From NCBI GenBank assembly GCA_029239605.1, contig JARBUO010000045.1:1-34472 (forward strand): a stretch of DNA of 34,472 nucleotides. Direction: 5' to 3'. Made by a program: the position numbers and the translations under genes. This document shows positions 7,603 to 15,993 of this stretch, piece after piece (the first letter of the stretch is position 1; each line of letters starts with the position of its first letter). Origin of the DNA: Bacillota bacterium (GTDB lineage Bacteria; Bacillota; Clostridia; Peptostreptococcales; Anaerovoracaceae). Under the pieces are notes generated by a model. The model was given only the letters and a program-made list of their open reading frames with translations, did not search any database and was not told the DNA's origin.

Positions 7603-8558
7603 TAAATATGAAATTAAAGGTGAGCAATCTGATTCCTTTTATTGCTTTTTTTGGTCTGTTTCTTGTCTTTGCCATTGCAACAGACGGAACTGTCTGCAGC
7701 AGCTATAATATGAAGGTTATTGTTGGCCAGGTAATCCCTATTGTGCTCGGTGGTTTGGGTGTCATGTTTGTGGTTTCACAGGGGAGCGTGGATCTCTCCA
7801 TTGGCGGTACTGCTGCAGTCTCTGCCACGGTGGGAGCAATGATCGCCGCCCAATACGGCTTTGCTTTCCTGTTTCCCGTCGCTGTTATCATCGGAATTTT
7901 GATTGGTGTGATCAACGGGATGATTATTACCAGATTCAAAGTGTCCTCATTTATGACAACCCTTGCAATGCTCATTTCCCTCAGAGGCTTTCTCAATTAT
8001 CTGCTTTCGAAGGATGTGGTTTTTGCTCCCGATGGGTCCGCTTTTCTGAATGGATTCTATATTCAGCTTATAGCGCTGGTCATTGCAATCATAATTGTAG
8101 GATACCTGTTTGAGTATACAAAGACAGGACGCTGCTGCAAGGCCATCGGAGAGAATGAAACCACAAGCAGATATATCGGAATCAATGTCAGTAAAACCAG
8201 AGTAATCTCCTTTATTCTCTCTGGCGTTATGGCATCCCTCGTTGGTGTTTTCCAGCTGTGCAAGCTGGGGGGATCAAGCTCTACTCTGGGGCAGTTTTTT
8301 GAAATGAGGGTTATGATGGCAATCTTTCTTGGAGGCGTTTTGGTTACGGGTGGAATGTCAGCAAAAATCTATAAGCTGATTGTGGGAGCTTTCACCATCG
8401 TCGTGATTGAAAACGGGCTTTTGATCAGCAATGTGGATGGCTCCATTTCCGAAGCCGTACAGGGAATCCTGCTGATGCTGGTCCTGTTTGTAACCCTTCG
8501 GTTCAGCGGAGGCCCCATAAAGCGCACGAAAAAGGCTGCTGCTGCTGTACAGAAATAA
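7599..8558 (+). CDS. Ribose-type ABC transporter permease, second subunit (importer 1)
   Basis: The 319-residue RbsC-like membrane protein has the family region VVSQGSVDLSIGGTAAVSATVGA (about residues 58-80), GMIITRFKVSSFMTTLAML and the loop GRCCKAIGENETTSRYIGI. It overlaps the ATPase by four bases (ATGA), so translation is coupled; GAGGTG at 7588-7593 serves this start, and an internal ATG at 7608 is less well spaced. It differs clearly from the first permease (5126), supporting a heterodimer. It is the last gene of importer 1; a strong terminator follows. The C-terminus ends in a basic, Ala-rich tail (KRTKKAAAAVQK). Its counterpart in importer 2 is 27121-28083. Confidence 0.92.
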   Translation: MINMKLKVSNLIPFIAFFGLFLVFAIATDGTVCSSYNMKVIVGQVIPIVLGGLGVMFVVSQGSVDLSIGGTAAVSATVGAMIAAQYGFAFLFPVAVIIGILIGVINGMIITRFKVSSFMTTLAMLISLRGFLNYLLSKDVVFAPDGSAFLNGFYIQLIALVIAIIIVGYLFEYTKTGRCCKAIGENETTSRYIGINVSKTRVISFILSGVMASLVGVFQLCKLGGSSSTLGQFFEMRVMMAIFLGGVLVTGGMSAKIYKLIVGAFTIVVIENGLLISNVDGSISEAVQGILLMLVLFVTLRFSGGPIKRTKKAAAAVQK

Positions 8559-8639
8559 TAATCTCTCATAAAACAGAAATTATCTTTAAAAAAAGCAATC
8601 TTCTCAATCATTTATCGTTTCCTCTCAAATTAAATCATA

Positions 8640-8678
8640 CATATGAAAAGGGCTGCCGTTGGCAGCCCTTTTCATATG
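8640..8678. terminator. Perfect 18-bp bidirectional terminator
   Basis: CATATGAAAAGGGCTGCC (8640-8657) is the exact inverse of 8661-8678 with a three-base GTT loop. The stem ends AAAAGGGC...GCCCTTTT, so it works in both directions. It lies between the converging importer 1 and kinase genes. The remaining bases to 8770 hold four TTCAAT words but no gene. Confidence 0.88.
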
Positions 8679-8770
8679 GGATTCATACTACTTTCCTTGC
8701 AGCAGCTTTGAATTGCTTCAGCAGAGGCTCAATGATGTTCAATCTGTTTCAATGTATCGTTTGAATAGGT

Positions 8771-10324
8771 TCAATCCATAAAGATCTTTTTCAGCTGAAT
8801 CAAGTCACCGTCAAGATGGCGGTACATTTCCAGATAGAGAGGGTACATCCTGTCATAAATACGGGCCCATTCATCTACTGGCTCAATGATCTCCTTAATC
8901 TGTATCAGCTTATTGATGCTCGCTGTGAGGTCGGGAAATACGCCTGTAGCACGGCCTGCAATAATGGCATCGCCAAAGGGAACGTCTCCGGACTTTTCAT
9001 CCATAAGGTAGACGGGCATATTCAGCATAGAAGCTTTGATCTGAGACCAGGTACGGCTTTTGGCTCCTCCGCCGGTAATCCGCAGGCAATGAGCTTCTGC
9101 GCCTGCTTCCTTGATGGTATTCATCACATGGCGCAATGCAAAAGCAGTTCCCTCCATAATGGAACGGATCATTGCGCTTCGCTGTGTATCAAGGGATAAT
9201 CCGATAAACATCCCCCGTGCATGCGAGTTCCAAAGCGGGGCCCGCTCTCCCATCATATAGGGGAAGAACATAAGGCCGTTGCTTCCGGCAGGGACTTCTG
9301 CTGCAAGCTCATTGATATATTCAAAGACGTTCTTACCCTGTAGAGCCGCAGCTTCCTTTTCCTCCTTGCCCAGCGTATTCAGATACCAGTTGAGGGAAGC
9401 ACCGGTGGCATTGATGGGAGCGTCAAACAAGTAAGGCATCCCAGCGATAGAACATGGTTTCGTTACAACGGGTATATCCGTCGCGCTTTGGCGAGTATGA
9501 CCTACAAAGACCAAAGAGGTCGTGCCGGAGGACTCACCCGCCTCACCGATCCTGCAAAGCCCTGTGGCATACATGGAAGCCATGGCATCGCTGGCACCGG
9601 CTACCACCGGAATGCCGCTGATCAGCCCTGTTTCTGCCGCAGCCTCATTGGTAACATGGCCGATGATTTCATCCGGTGCCTTTACTTGCGGCAGCAGAAG
9701 ATTCAGATCAGCACCGATGGCCTGTGAGATCTCATCGGACCATTTCAGCGTATTGATATTAAGGCATTGACATCTGGATGCCTGGTCGATATCCATGATC
9801 ATCTGCCCTGTCAGCTTATAATTAATATAGGAGCTTGCCTGAAGAACGCAGGCTGTCTTTGCGAAGAGCTCGGGCTCATTTCGTTTGAACCATAGTATTT
9901 TGTTGGGCAGGAAGGCCACATCAGGCTGAGCGCCTACAATGGATACAAATTCGGAACATCCGATTTCATCCAGAATGTACTGCAATTCTCTGTCGGAACG
10001 ATTATCCATCCAGATCATGGCGTTTCGGAGCGGATTTCCGTCTTTATCGACGGGCAGCATGGAGACAATGTGCGAGCTGACACAAATACCGCGGACCTTC
10101 TTCACGATATCCGGGCCAACTTGCCTGGTAATTGTTCTGATGATTTGAGCTGTATTCTCCCACCAGTGCACCGGATTCTGTTCGGCCATACCCGGACCTG
10201 GAAAAACCAATTCATTTCCTTTTGCAGAGGAGGCGACGACGGTACCATTCTCATCCATAATGATTGCTTTCACATTTGTCGTACCCAGATCGATTCCAAG
10301 TAAATAATTTTCAGCGGTTTTCAT
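8771..10324 (-). CDS. FGGY-family carbohydrate kinase (xylulokinase-like)
   Basis: The 517-residue product has the ASKHA kinase fold of FGGY enzymes: N-terminal phosphate motif YLLGIDLGTTNVKAIIMD (residues 7-24), sugar-site region AMIWMDNRSDRE (102-113), catalytic-base Asp246 in VVAGASDAMASM, and C-terminal ATP-binding ITGGGAKSRTWSQIKA. These enzymes phosphorylate a ketose or polyol with ATP in the cytoplasm. It most resembles xylulokinases in layout, but specificity in this family cannot be assigned from motifs. TCCTCC at 10334-10339 is the ribosome site on this strand. It diverges from the dehydrogenase at 10573 across a region with two operator-like repeats, and so probably shares a regulon with importer 1. 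An LsrK-like AI-2 kinase is less likely, as no LsrF/LsrG-like genes are nearby. Confidence 0.9.
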   Translation of the reverse strand: MKTAENYLLGIDLGTTNVKAIIMDENGTVVASSAKGNELVFPGPGMAEQNPVHWWENTAQIIRTITRQVGPDIVKKVRGICVSSHIVSMLPVDKDGNPLRNAMIWMDNRSDRELQYILDEIGCSEFVSIVGAQPDVAFLPNKILWFKRNEPELFAKTACVLQASSYINYKLTGQMIMDIDQASRCQCLNINTLKWSDEISQAIGADLNLLLPQVKAPDEIIGHVTNEAAAETGLISGIPVVAGASDAMASMYATGLCRIGEAGESSGTTSLVFVGHTRQSATDIPVVTKPCSIAGMPYLFDAPINATGASLNWYLNTLGKEEKEAAALQGKNVFEYINELAAEVPAGSNGLMFFPYMMGERAPLWNSHARGMFIGLSLDTQRSAMIRSIMEGTAFALRHVMNTIKEAGAEAHCLRITGGGAKSRTWSQIKASMLNMPVYLMDEKSGDVPFGDAIIAGRATGVFPDLTASINKLIQIKEIIEPVDEWARIYDRMYPLYLEMYRHLDGDLIQLKKIFMD

Positions 10325-10433
10325 ATGTTATTGTCCTCCGTACGGTTTTTGCCGATCTGCTTCACTTTGAGACCGGGGGTAGTAGTACCCAATCAAATCA
10401 TATCAAATGACAAAACCCGGAACAACTCCAAGG

Positions 10434-10455
10434 ATTTCCGGTACAAGGCGGAAAT
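10434..10455. promoter_or_regulatory. Operator-like repeat, kinase/dehydrogenase site 1
   Basis: GATTTCCG (10433-10440) and CGGAAATC (10449-10456) form an 8-bp inverted repeat whose core is TTTCC-N10-GGAAA. It is the same core as at 3408 and 16003. It lies between the divergent kinase and dehydrogenase and could serve both. Confidence 0.6.
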
Positions 10456-10474
10456 CATGGGAAGGTGCAGGTAC

Positions 10475-10496
10475 ATTTCCTTTACGTAGTGGAAAT
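10475..10496. promoter_or_regulatory. Operator-like repeat, kinase/dehydrogenase site 2
   Basis: ATTTCC (10475-10480) and GGAAAT (10491-10496) again have a 10-base spacer. The centre lies 41 bases from that of site 1, about four DNA turns, so both would be on the same helix face. It is immediately upstream of the predicted -35 at 10504. Confidence 0.6.
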
Positions 10497-10503
10497 TACA
10501 AGT

Positions 10504-10533
10504 TTGATGCAGTACAGCGGGGTGCTTTATACT
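10504..10533 (+). promoter_or_regulatory. Predicted sigma-A promoter of the zinc-type dehydrogenase
   Basis: TTGATG (10504-10509) and TATACT (10528-10533) are separated by 18 bases. It lies just downstream of operator site 2 and 40 bases before the gene start. Confidence 0.5.
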
Positions 10534-10572
10534 GAATTTATAACAAAGAAGTAAAAAAAGGAGATGCGGAGT

Positions 10573-11529
10573 ATGAAAATGAAAGCTGCCATGATGTATG
10601 GCCCAAATGATATACGGGTGGAGATGGTAGAGAGACCCAGCTGCCCAATAGATGGTCTGGTTTTAAAAATTATGGCGGTAGGCCTTTGCGGATCGGATAT
10701 CAGAAATCTGACATATCAGATCGGAGATCGACTCTTCCTATTCCCCGGAACCTATTGTATGGAATGCGACGATTGTATCAGCGGGCACAGTGAAAATTGC
10801 ACCAACGTTGAGAAGGATCTGGCAGGGACAGGCGGCTTTGCTCAGTATGTAGCGGTATCCGGCCGCAAAATTCAGCTGGGTGGTATCTATCACATTCCAG
10901 AGGACGTCACCTTTGAGGCAGCAAGCCTGGGAGAGCCTCTGACCTCGGTGTATGCCTGCTTGGAGAATATCCGTGTCGGCTATGGGGATACCCTTGTGAT
11001 TATAGGTGCCGGTCCCATCGGCTGCTTTATGGCACAGCTGGCCAAGCTGAGGGGTGCCCAGACCGTAATTATGGTCGATATCAATGAAAAACGTCTTGAG
11101 ATGTCACGAGAATTTGGTGTGGATCATCTGGTAAACAGTGCAGAGAAGGACCCCATTGAAGCGGTCAATCAGTTGACCGGCAGGTTAGGTGCAGACAAAG
11201 TAATTTCAGCAAATCCTTCCAATGCGGCTCAGGCCCAGAGTATCTTTATGGTTAAGAAGGGCGGGATTGTTGTTTTCTTTGGTGGTGTTCCCAAAGGTTC
11301 TCTGACTGAAATTGACACCAACTACATCCACTATAGTAATATCTGGATCAAGGGGCATTTCGGAGCTTCGTATATCCAATCAAAAAGAGCGTATGAATTA
11401 GCCATCGATAAGAATTTTCCAAGCCATAAGTTTATCACCCATAAGCTTCCTCTTGATAAAATCAATGATGGCATCGAACTGACAAGAAGCGGTGAAGCCA
11501 TCAAGGTAGTTCTGCTTCCTCAGGATTAA
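10573..11529 (+). CDS. Zinc-type (MDR) alcohol/polyol dehydrogenase lacking the GHE metal-ligand segment
   Basis: The 318-residue product belongs to the medium-chain dehydrogenase family. Cys39 (GLCGSD) is the first catalytic zinc ligand, Cys62/65/68/76 (CMECDDC...C) are the structural zinc site, GAGPIG (145-150) binds NAD(P), and Glu121 (LGEPL) is present. The usual segment between CGSD and GDR that carries the GHE zinc ligands is missing: CGSDIRNLTY runs straight into QIGDRLF. About 25-30 residues are lost in frame, agreeing with 318 rather than the usual 340-350. The enzyme may be inactive, bind metal differently, or reflect a deletion in this strain or assembly. AAGGAG at 10558-10563 favours the start at 10573 over 10564. 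An intact relative would oxidise a polyol or sugar alcohol before kinase action. Confidence 0.85.
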   Translation: MKMKAAMMYGPNDIRVEMVERPSCPIDGLVLKIMAVGLCGSDIRNLTYQIGDRLFLFPGTYCMECDDCISGHSENCTNVEKDLAGTGGFAQYVAVSGRKIQLGGIYHIPEDVTFEAASLGEPLTSVYACLENIRVGYGDTLVIIGAGPIGCFMAQLAKLRGAQTVIMVDINEKRLEMSREFGVDHLVNSAEKDPIEAVNQLTGRLGADKVISANPSNAAQAQSIFMVKKGGIVVFFGGVPKGSLTEIDTNYIHYSNIWIKGHFGASYIQSKRAYELAIDKNFPSHKFITHKLPLDKINDGIELTRSGEAIKVVLLPQD

Positions 11530-11571
11530 GTATTACTTAAGGGTTCATAAAACAAAAAATGCAATTTTGAC

Positions 11572-11616
11572 TGCCCGATTTCGGTAATATGAAACTACCG
11601 AGTCGGGCAATTTTTT
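11572..11616 (+). terminator. Rho-independent terminator after the dehydrogenase
   Basis: TGCCCGA (11572-11578) pairs with TCGGGCA (11603-11609), with an inner stem CGGTA/TACCG, followed by ATTTTTT. It is 42 bases after the dehydrogenase stop. Confidence 0.85.
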
Positions 11617-11718
11617 ATACAGGAGGAAATATCGTTCTGCGCCTTTTATTGCTTCTGTCAGATACAGCCTCTTCCTGTATTTCCATAAAATATCCTTCTG
11701 ATGATTCGCCTGGGTTTG

Positions 11719-11727
11719 TGCTATAAT
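11719..11727 (+). promoter_or_regulatory. Extended -10 promoter, copy 1
   Basis: TGCTATAAT is a perfect TGn-TATAAT extended -10. No good -35 is visible, which is usual for this promoter class. It lies 242 bases before the chosen start of the regulator gene. Confidence 0.5.
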
Positions 11728-11820
11728 AAATTGCGCATTAAGAAACAAAATCTCATAGCTTTTGTACCCATGAATTTATTGTATCAGTGTGAAGCAAACC
11801 GGAGCAGCGGTTTGCACGTA

Positions 11821-11829
11821 TGGTATAAT
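11821..11829 (+). promoter_or_regulatory. Extended -10 promoter, copy 2
   Basis: TGGTATAAT repeats the copy 1 arrangement 102 bases downstream. It is followed 15 bases later by an ACAAAA-N9-TTTTGT repeat, as copy 1 is. Confidence 0.5.
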
Positions 11830-11968
11830 AAATGCTAATATGAAACAAAATTATGTGGATTTTGTCGGAGGCATTAATTGTATTGGTGTGAGACAAATTG
11901 GAGCAGGGTTTTGTACCGATGAAAGAATGAATGCAAATTGGCTTTTGCTATTAAGTTGGAGTATCATT

Positions 11969-13888
11969 ATGGAAACCTTTACGTTGCATGCAAGACAGCG
12001 GAAGCTGCTTTATATACTGAACTACAAGCACGGCATTATAACTGGAAAAGAACTTTCCTCTCAACTCGGGGTTTCGGAGAGAACCATCCGAAGCGACATC
12101 GCTGAAATAAATCGATTAATGAAGGCTTATGGAACACAGATCAACTCCCTTCACGGCAAAGGCTATTGTCTTGAGGTGGGAGACCGCCAGGCATTTCATC
12201 ATCTTTTTCTGGAGAAGGAAAATCTTCAAACGAAGGAAGACAGAATCAGATATCTGATTCTGAAACTGATCAGTCAGACGGACTGGTATGATTTGGGGTT
12301 GCTTGAGGATGAAATGTTTATCAGCCGCACAACCCTGGAAAATGATATGAAAGCGCTGAAGTGCCGCTTTTCGGACCGCAAGCCTCACTTGGCCCTGATA
12401 AGGCGGGGAACGTATGTAAAGCTGGAAGAAGATGAGATTAAAAAAAGAAATATACTGATCCGGTTGTATTGTGAAAACTGGGATTATGATTCCCGTGACG
12501 GGATCATACTGAAGGAGGATCTGATCAATCATGAAATGCTGAACCAGATCCGATTGGCTTTGAAAGAAGTATTAAGGAAATACCACATTGACCTGGATGA
12601 TTTTGGATTGATCTATATGATTCTTGCCGTAGCGGTATCCTATTCAAGAGTCCAGTCTGGTTTTAGAGTCGGTGCGGGAGCGGGAGCCGGCGAGGGAGAG
12701 GGGGTCGGCGCGGTGTCGCTTTCCACTTCGGGTGCCTCTGCCGATGCGGTGAGGCAGCTCTTTGAGCAATTACGCAAAACCTGGGGTCTGGAGCCAGACG
12801 AATCCGAGCAGCAATGGATCGCAGGAATTCTAATGCAGTTATGCACACAGAACTTTACCGACTCCAAAAGGGAATCGGTCTTGGAACATACTTCCGAAAC
12901 CTGTGCGCTTCTTGTAGATCAACTGCTACAAGAGGTGAAATCTGAGTACCTGCTGGATTTTCGCATGGATGACAACTTCTGCAGGGATATGCTGCTCCAT
13001 GTACAGGCGCTGATGAACGGAATGATTTCAGTCCAACTGCAAAGCAAGCATTTGGCGGACAAATTAAGGCTGCAATATCCTTATCTGAGCTGTGTGGCAC
13101 AATACTTATGTGAACGATTGGAGCAAATTTGTGAGCTGGAGCTTGGGATGGAAGAAGAAAACTACCTTCTTCCGCTGTTGATTACCGGGCAGAAGCATGA
13201 TTTGGAACAAAAGAGAGAGAGCGGAATCCAAGTGGCTGTGGCGAGCCATATGAATTCCAGTCTGACCAGTTATTTTATTGGAAGATTGCGGGAAGTCTAC
13301 GGAGGAAGAATTGAGATTAAGGGCCCCTTTCCCATTTATGACAGACAGAGAATCGACCGGGCGGAACCGGCTCTGGTTCTGACCACCGCTCAAATGGATG
13401 CGTTCCGCAGGTTTGATGTTCCGGTGATCACAGTATCCCCTTTGATCGAAGCGGAAGACCAGAAAAGGATCAATGATCATTTGAATCGGATTGAGGCTGA
13501 TCTGCTATATCAAAAGTTTTCAGCCCATCAAGAGGCTGGACTGCGGGAGATGAACTGGCTGCGGATTGATGGAAAACCAGATCTCGGTGAGGTGTTCCGT
13601 ATGCTGACAAATCACGTCAAGACAAGCAGGGGGCTAGATCTGAATCATGAAGCGGAATCATACCGATATGTAGTTTTGAAGAACAATGTTGTGTTTTTCT
13701 ATCTGGAACTGGGTCAGGATACCCCCTTATCAATGGATGGGGCAATCTGTAAAAATACCTTTTCCTGGAGTCATAACAGAAATCTGCGGGGCGTCATTCT
13801 TGCGGTTTTGCCTGATAAAAAACAACTGGGGAGGTTGCTGGTGCTTGCAGAAGAGCTTTCTAACTTTGAGGGCATTTCCCTGCTTTGA
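11969..13888 (+). CDS. PRD-containing MtlR/LicR-like transcriptional regulator 1
   Basis: The 639-residue product has an N-terminal helix-turn-helix (residues 5-50, TGKELSSQLGVSERTIRSDI), two PTS-regulation domains (about 190-295 and 310-410), an EIIB-like region (about 420-500) and a degenerate EIIA-like end. PRD2 keeps its His344 (LLHVQALMN). PRD1 has Ala where the first phosphorylatable His is expected (MILAVAVSYSR), and the EIIB-like Cys position is Ser (ASHMNSS). A Gly/Ala/Glu-rich stretch, GAGAGAGEGEGVGA (235-248), interrupts PRD1. Such proteins activate sugar operons in response to PTS phosphorylation. TTGGAG at 11955 supports this start; the frame is open from 11789, but that part is repetitive leader. 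It probably controls the TTTCC-N10-GGAAA sites (inference). Confidence 0.85.
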   Translation: METFTLHARQRKLLYILNYKHGIITGKELSSQLGVSERTIRSDIAEINRLMKAYGTQINSLHGKGYCLEVGDRQAFHHLFLEKENLQTKEDRIRYLILKLISQTDWYDLGLLEDEMFISRTTLENDMKALKCRFSDRKPHLALIRRGTYVKLEEDEIKKRNILIRLYCENWDYDSRDGIILKEDLINHEMLNQIRLALKEVLRKYHIDLDDFGLIYMILAVAVSYSRVQSGFRVGAGAGAGEGEGVGAVSLSTSGASADAVRQLFEQLRKTWGLEPDESEQQWIAGILMQLCTQNFTDSKRESVLEHTSETCALLVDQLLQEVKSEYLLDFRMDDNFCRDMLLHVQALMNGMISVQLQSKHLADKLRLQYPYLSCVAQYLCERLEQICELELGMEEENYLLPLLITGQKHDLEQKRESGIQVAVASHMNSSLTSYFIGRLREVYGGRIEIKGPFPIYDRQRIDRAEPALVLTTAQMDAFRRFDVPVITVSPLIEAEDQKRINDHLNRIEADLLYQKFSAHQEAGLREMNWLRIDGKPDLGEVFRMLTNHVKTSRGLDLNHEAESYRYVVLKNNVVFFYLELGQDTPLSMDGAICKNTFSWSHNRNLRGVILAVLPDKKQLGRLLVLAEELSNFEGISLL

Positions 13889-13962
13889 AAAGTGTAGCTC
13901 GGTTTGCAGGTGATAAGGTTTAACGATTAGGGTGTATGGTGCCTTTGCGAAGGAGGCTGAAT

Positions 13963-15909
13963 ATGGAATTTAATGGATTGTTGCTTCGGCAGCGAAAACT
14001 GATCTTTTATTTATACGGAAAACAGGATTATGTTACGGCAGGGGATCTCTCTGAATTTTTAAAGGTTTCTGACCGAACTGTTAGGAGCGATGTTAACAAC
14101 ATTAATCATCTCTTCAATCAGTTCCACATTTCTGTAGAATCCCAGAGGGGCAAAGGGTATCGGCTGATTGCAGGCAATGAAGAAATCATGCATGAACTTA
14201 TTAAGACCAACGAGAATTTCATGACAAAGGAGGATCGCATCCGGTATCTTGCCATAAAGCTGGTGCGGTCTAATGAAAAGATCAATGTAATTGATCTGGA
14301 AGATGAGATGTTTGTCAGTATTGCTACCATAGAACGGGATCTTCAGGAAATTAAAAAGCGCTTCGTGGAGAATCCTCCTTATCTTATCCTGAACCGGGAA
14401 GACGGAAATATATGGTTTGAAGAGGATGAGTATAAAAAAAGAGTGCTGCTCAACAATCTGCTTTCGGCCGACTGGAATTACGATGCGAAAGACAGTCAGT
14501 ATTACAGGAACGACTATATTGACAGAGCAACGTTTGAAGTGGTTCTGAACACCGTGAACAAGTACTTCAGAATCCACAATATTCAAATGAACGATTCGGG
14601 ACTGGTCTCTGTGATCTATTCCATTGCCATTTCATTCAAACGGCTCAGGGAAGGCCATCGACTCAGTGAAGAACTTCGAATCAGGAGAAGGCATGAGCTT
14701 CGGATCAAGATGCTTCCAAACGTACTAACGGCCATGAACGAGATTTTGGATCACCTGGAAGTTGATCTGGAATGCGGATTTGACGATAGTGAACGATATG
14801 AGATTGCCCGGCTGGTGCTCAACAATACGCTTCTTGATCTTGGGAGCATGACCAGGGAAAATGTTTACGATTATATTGACAAAAGCATTATCGGTGCGGC
14901 AGATCTTTTCCTTGAGAGAATTCAAACGACGTTCCATCTGAACCTTGCAGAGGATGATACGTTTTATTTTGTGCTGCTGCTGCACATTAGAGCGCTGCAA
15001 AATCGAATGTATACAGAACAAAAACTCGGAACGGAAGAGCATCAGATCAGAGAGAGCTGTCTTTTAGAATATGAAATGGCACTGCTGTTTCAGGATATTG
15101 CTCTCGGCTGCTTTGACTTCTGTCTGAATGAGACGGAGCTGCTGCATCTTTCACTGCTGTTGTCCGGTGCAGTGAGGCAGAGCAAGCACCCGGTCCGGAT
15201 TTTGATTATTTGCCATCTGAGCAGCAGTGTAAAATGGGTATTGAAACAAAAGCTGCAATGGTACTTCAATCAGGAAGCAGTTGTTGTGAATACGATCTCT
15301 GTTTATGAAAAGCAGAAGGTCAAGGCAGAAAACTTTGATATTATTGTATCCACGGCAAGTAAAAGGATCGTTACGAAGATGGAGGTTCCTTTTTTTGAAA
15401 TCTCGCCGCTTTTGAATGATACAGACCTAGATGCAATCCGCATGTTTATCAATAAGAGACGAGAGGCGACCTACCATGAAGCACAGGATAACCCCCTCAG
15501 AAAACTGGCTGACCGGAGCTTGATTTATGAGAATGCAGATTTTCTGAATAAAGAAAGCGCACTAAAATTTCTTGTGAGCCGCATGGCAGAGCAAAACTGC
15601 TGTGAAGAAAACTACTTCGAGCAAGTTATGATGAGAGATAAAGTTTCGCCTCTTGCATTTAAGAAAGGCCTGGTTCTGGCGTATTCCATCAGTCCTTGCG
15701 AAAAAACCGCAATGTCATTTGCAATCATTCGCCATCGCTTTCTTTGGAACGACTGCAAGATCAGGATTTTGTGCCTGCTCACCATGAGACCGGAAGATTA
15801 CAGCCAGTTCGGCACGTTGCTGAAGCTGTTTTATCAGGAGGGCAGTGCCATACCCGCCTCCGAGGTAAAATCTGTGGAGCAGCTGACCCGGTATTTTCAT
15901 CTGGACTAG
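13963..15909 (+). CDS. PRD-containing MtlR/LicR-like transcriptional regulator 2
   Basis: The 648-residue paralogue of the preceding gene has the same order: helix-turn-helix (residues 8-50, TAGDLSEFLKVSDRTVRSDV), PRD1 and PRD2, EIIB-like and EIIA-like regions. PRD2 has His341 (LLLHIRALQNRM), and the EIIB-like region keeps Cys417 (LIICHLSSSV), the phosphorylatable position. PRD1 has Ser in place of the first His (IYSIAISFKRL). The C-terminal EIIA-like part shows no PH active-site histidine. GAAGGAGG lies 8 bases before the ATG; an in-frame GTG/ATG further up (13936) is less likely. It follows regulator 1 by 74 bases and is closed by a terminator. Two linked regulators may divide control of duplicated modules or act as a heterodimer. 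Confidence 0.88.
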   Translation: MEFNGLLLRQRKLIFYLYGKQDYVTAGDLSEFLKVSDRTVRSDVNNINHLFNQFHISVESQRGKGYRLIAGNEEIMHELIKTNENFMTKEDRIRYLAIKLVRSNEKINVIDLEDEMFVSIATIERDLQEIKKRFVENPPYLILNREDGNIWFEEDEYKKRVLLNNLLSADWNYDAKDSQYYRNDYIDRATFEVVLNTVNKYFRIHNIQMNDSGLVSVIYSIAISFKRLREGHRLSEELRIRRRHELRIKMLPNVLTAMNEILDHLEVDLECGFDDSERYEIARLVLNNTLLDLGSMTRENVYDYIDKSIIGAADLFLERIQTTFHLNLAEDDTFYFVLLLHIRALQNRMYTEQKLGTEEHQIRESCLLEYEMALLFQDIALGCFDFCLNETELLHLSLLLSGAVRQSKHPVRILIICHLSSSVKWVLKQKLQWYFNQEAVVVNTISVYEKQKVKAENFDIIVSTASKRIVTKMEVPFFEISPLLNDTDLDAIRMFINKRREATYHEAQDNPLRKLADRSLIYENADFLNKESALKFLVSRMAEQNCCEENYFEQVMMRDKVSPLAFKKGLVLAYSISPCEKTAMSFAIIRHRFLWNDCKIRILCLLTMRPEDYSQFGTLLKLFYQEGSAIPASEVKSVEQLTRYFHLD

Positions 15910-15938
15910 CGCACATATTCTAATCACACATCAGAAGA

Positions 15939-15980
15939 GCCTTCATTCCGCAATTACAGGTCGGAATGAGGGCTTTTTTT
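15939..15980 (+). terminator. Rho-independent terminator after regulator 2
   Basis: GCCTTCATTCCG (15939-15950) pairs with CGGAATGAGGGC (15962-15973) with one G-T pair, followed by TTTTTTT. It separates the regulators from the operator of the ene-reductase operon. Confidence 0.9.
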
Positions 15981-15993
15981 CATTATTCCTTTC

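Larger units (their letters stand above)
11719..11921 (+). repeat. Two diverged ~101-bp direct repeats carrying promoters and inverted repeats
   Basis: Unit 1 (11719-11820) and unit 2 (11821-11921) align along their whole length: both open with an extended -10 (TGCTATAAT, TGGTATAAT), then an ACAAAA-N9-TTTTGT repeat (11745-11765; 11845-11865), then a related hairpin (GCAAACC-N8-GGTTTGC at 11794-11815; ACAAA-N12-TTTGT at 11893-11914). The four inverted repeats are spaced about 50 bases apart. They lie in the leader of the first PRD regulator. They could be operators for self-control, or RNA hairpins recognised by a PRD protein. They do not match the classical RAT sequence. The open frame from 11789 through this region is not likely to be translated. 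Confidence 0.7.

Noticed and set aside
11742-11914. Classical BglG/LicT RAT antiterminator sites
   Set aside because: The hairpins do not carry the GGATTGTTAC-type consensus, and the nearby regulators have DNA-binding helix-turn-helix domains rather than an RNA-binding CAT domain.
11789-11968. N-terminal extension of regulator 1 by 60 residues
   Set aside because: The stretch is part of the duplicated promoter/hairpin region; the helix-turn-helix begins right after the ATG at 11969, which has its own ribosome site.
14059-14586. 175-codon open frame on the minus strand inside regulator 2
   Set aside because: It is a shadow of a well-supported gene and has no family features; the same holds for the other long antisense frames at 2114-2719, 17568-18173, 21146-21721, 28316-28894 and 29192-29836.
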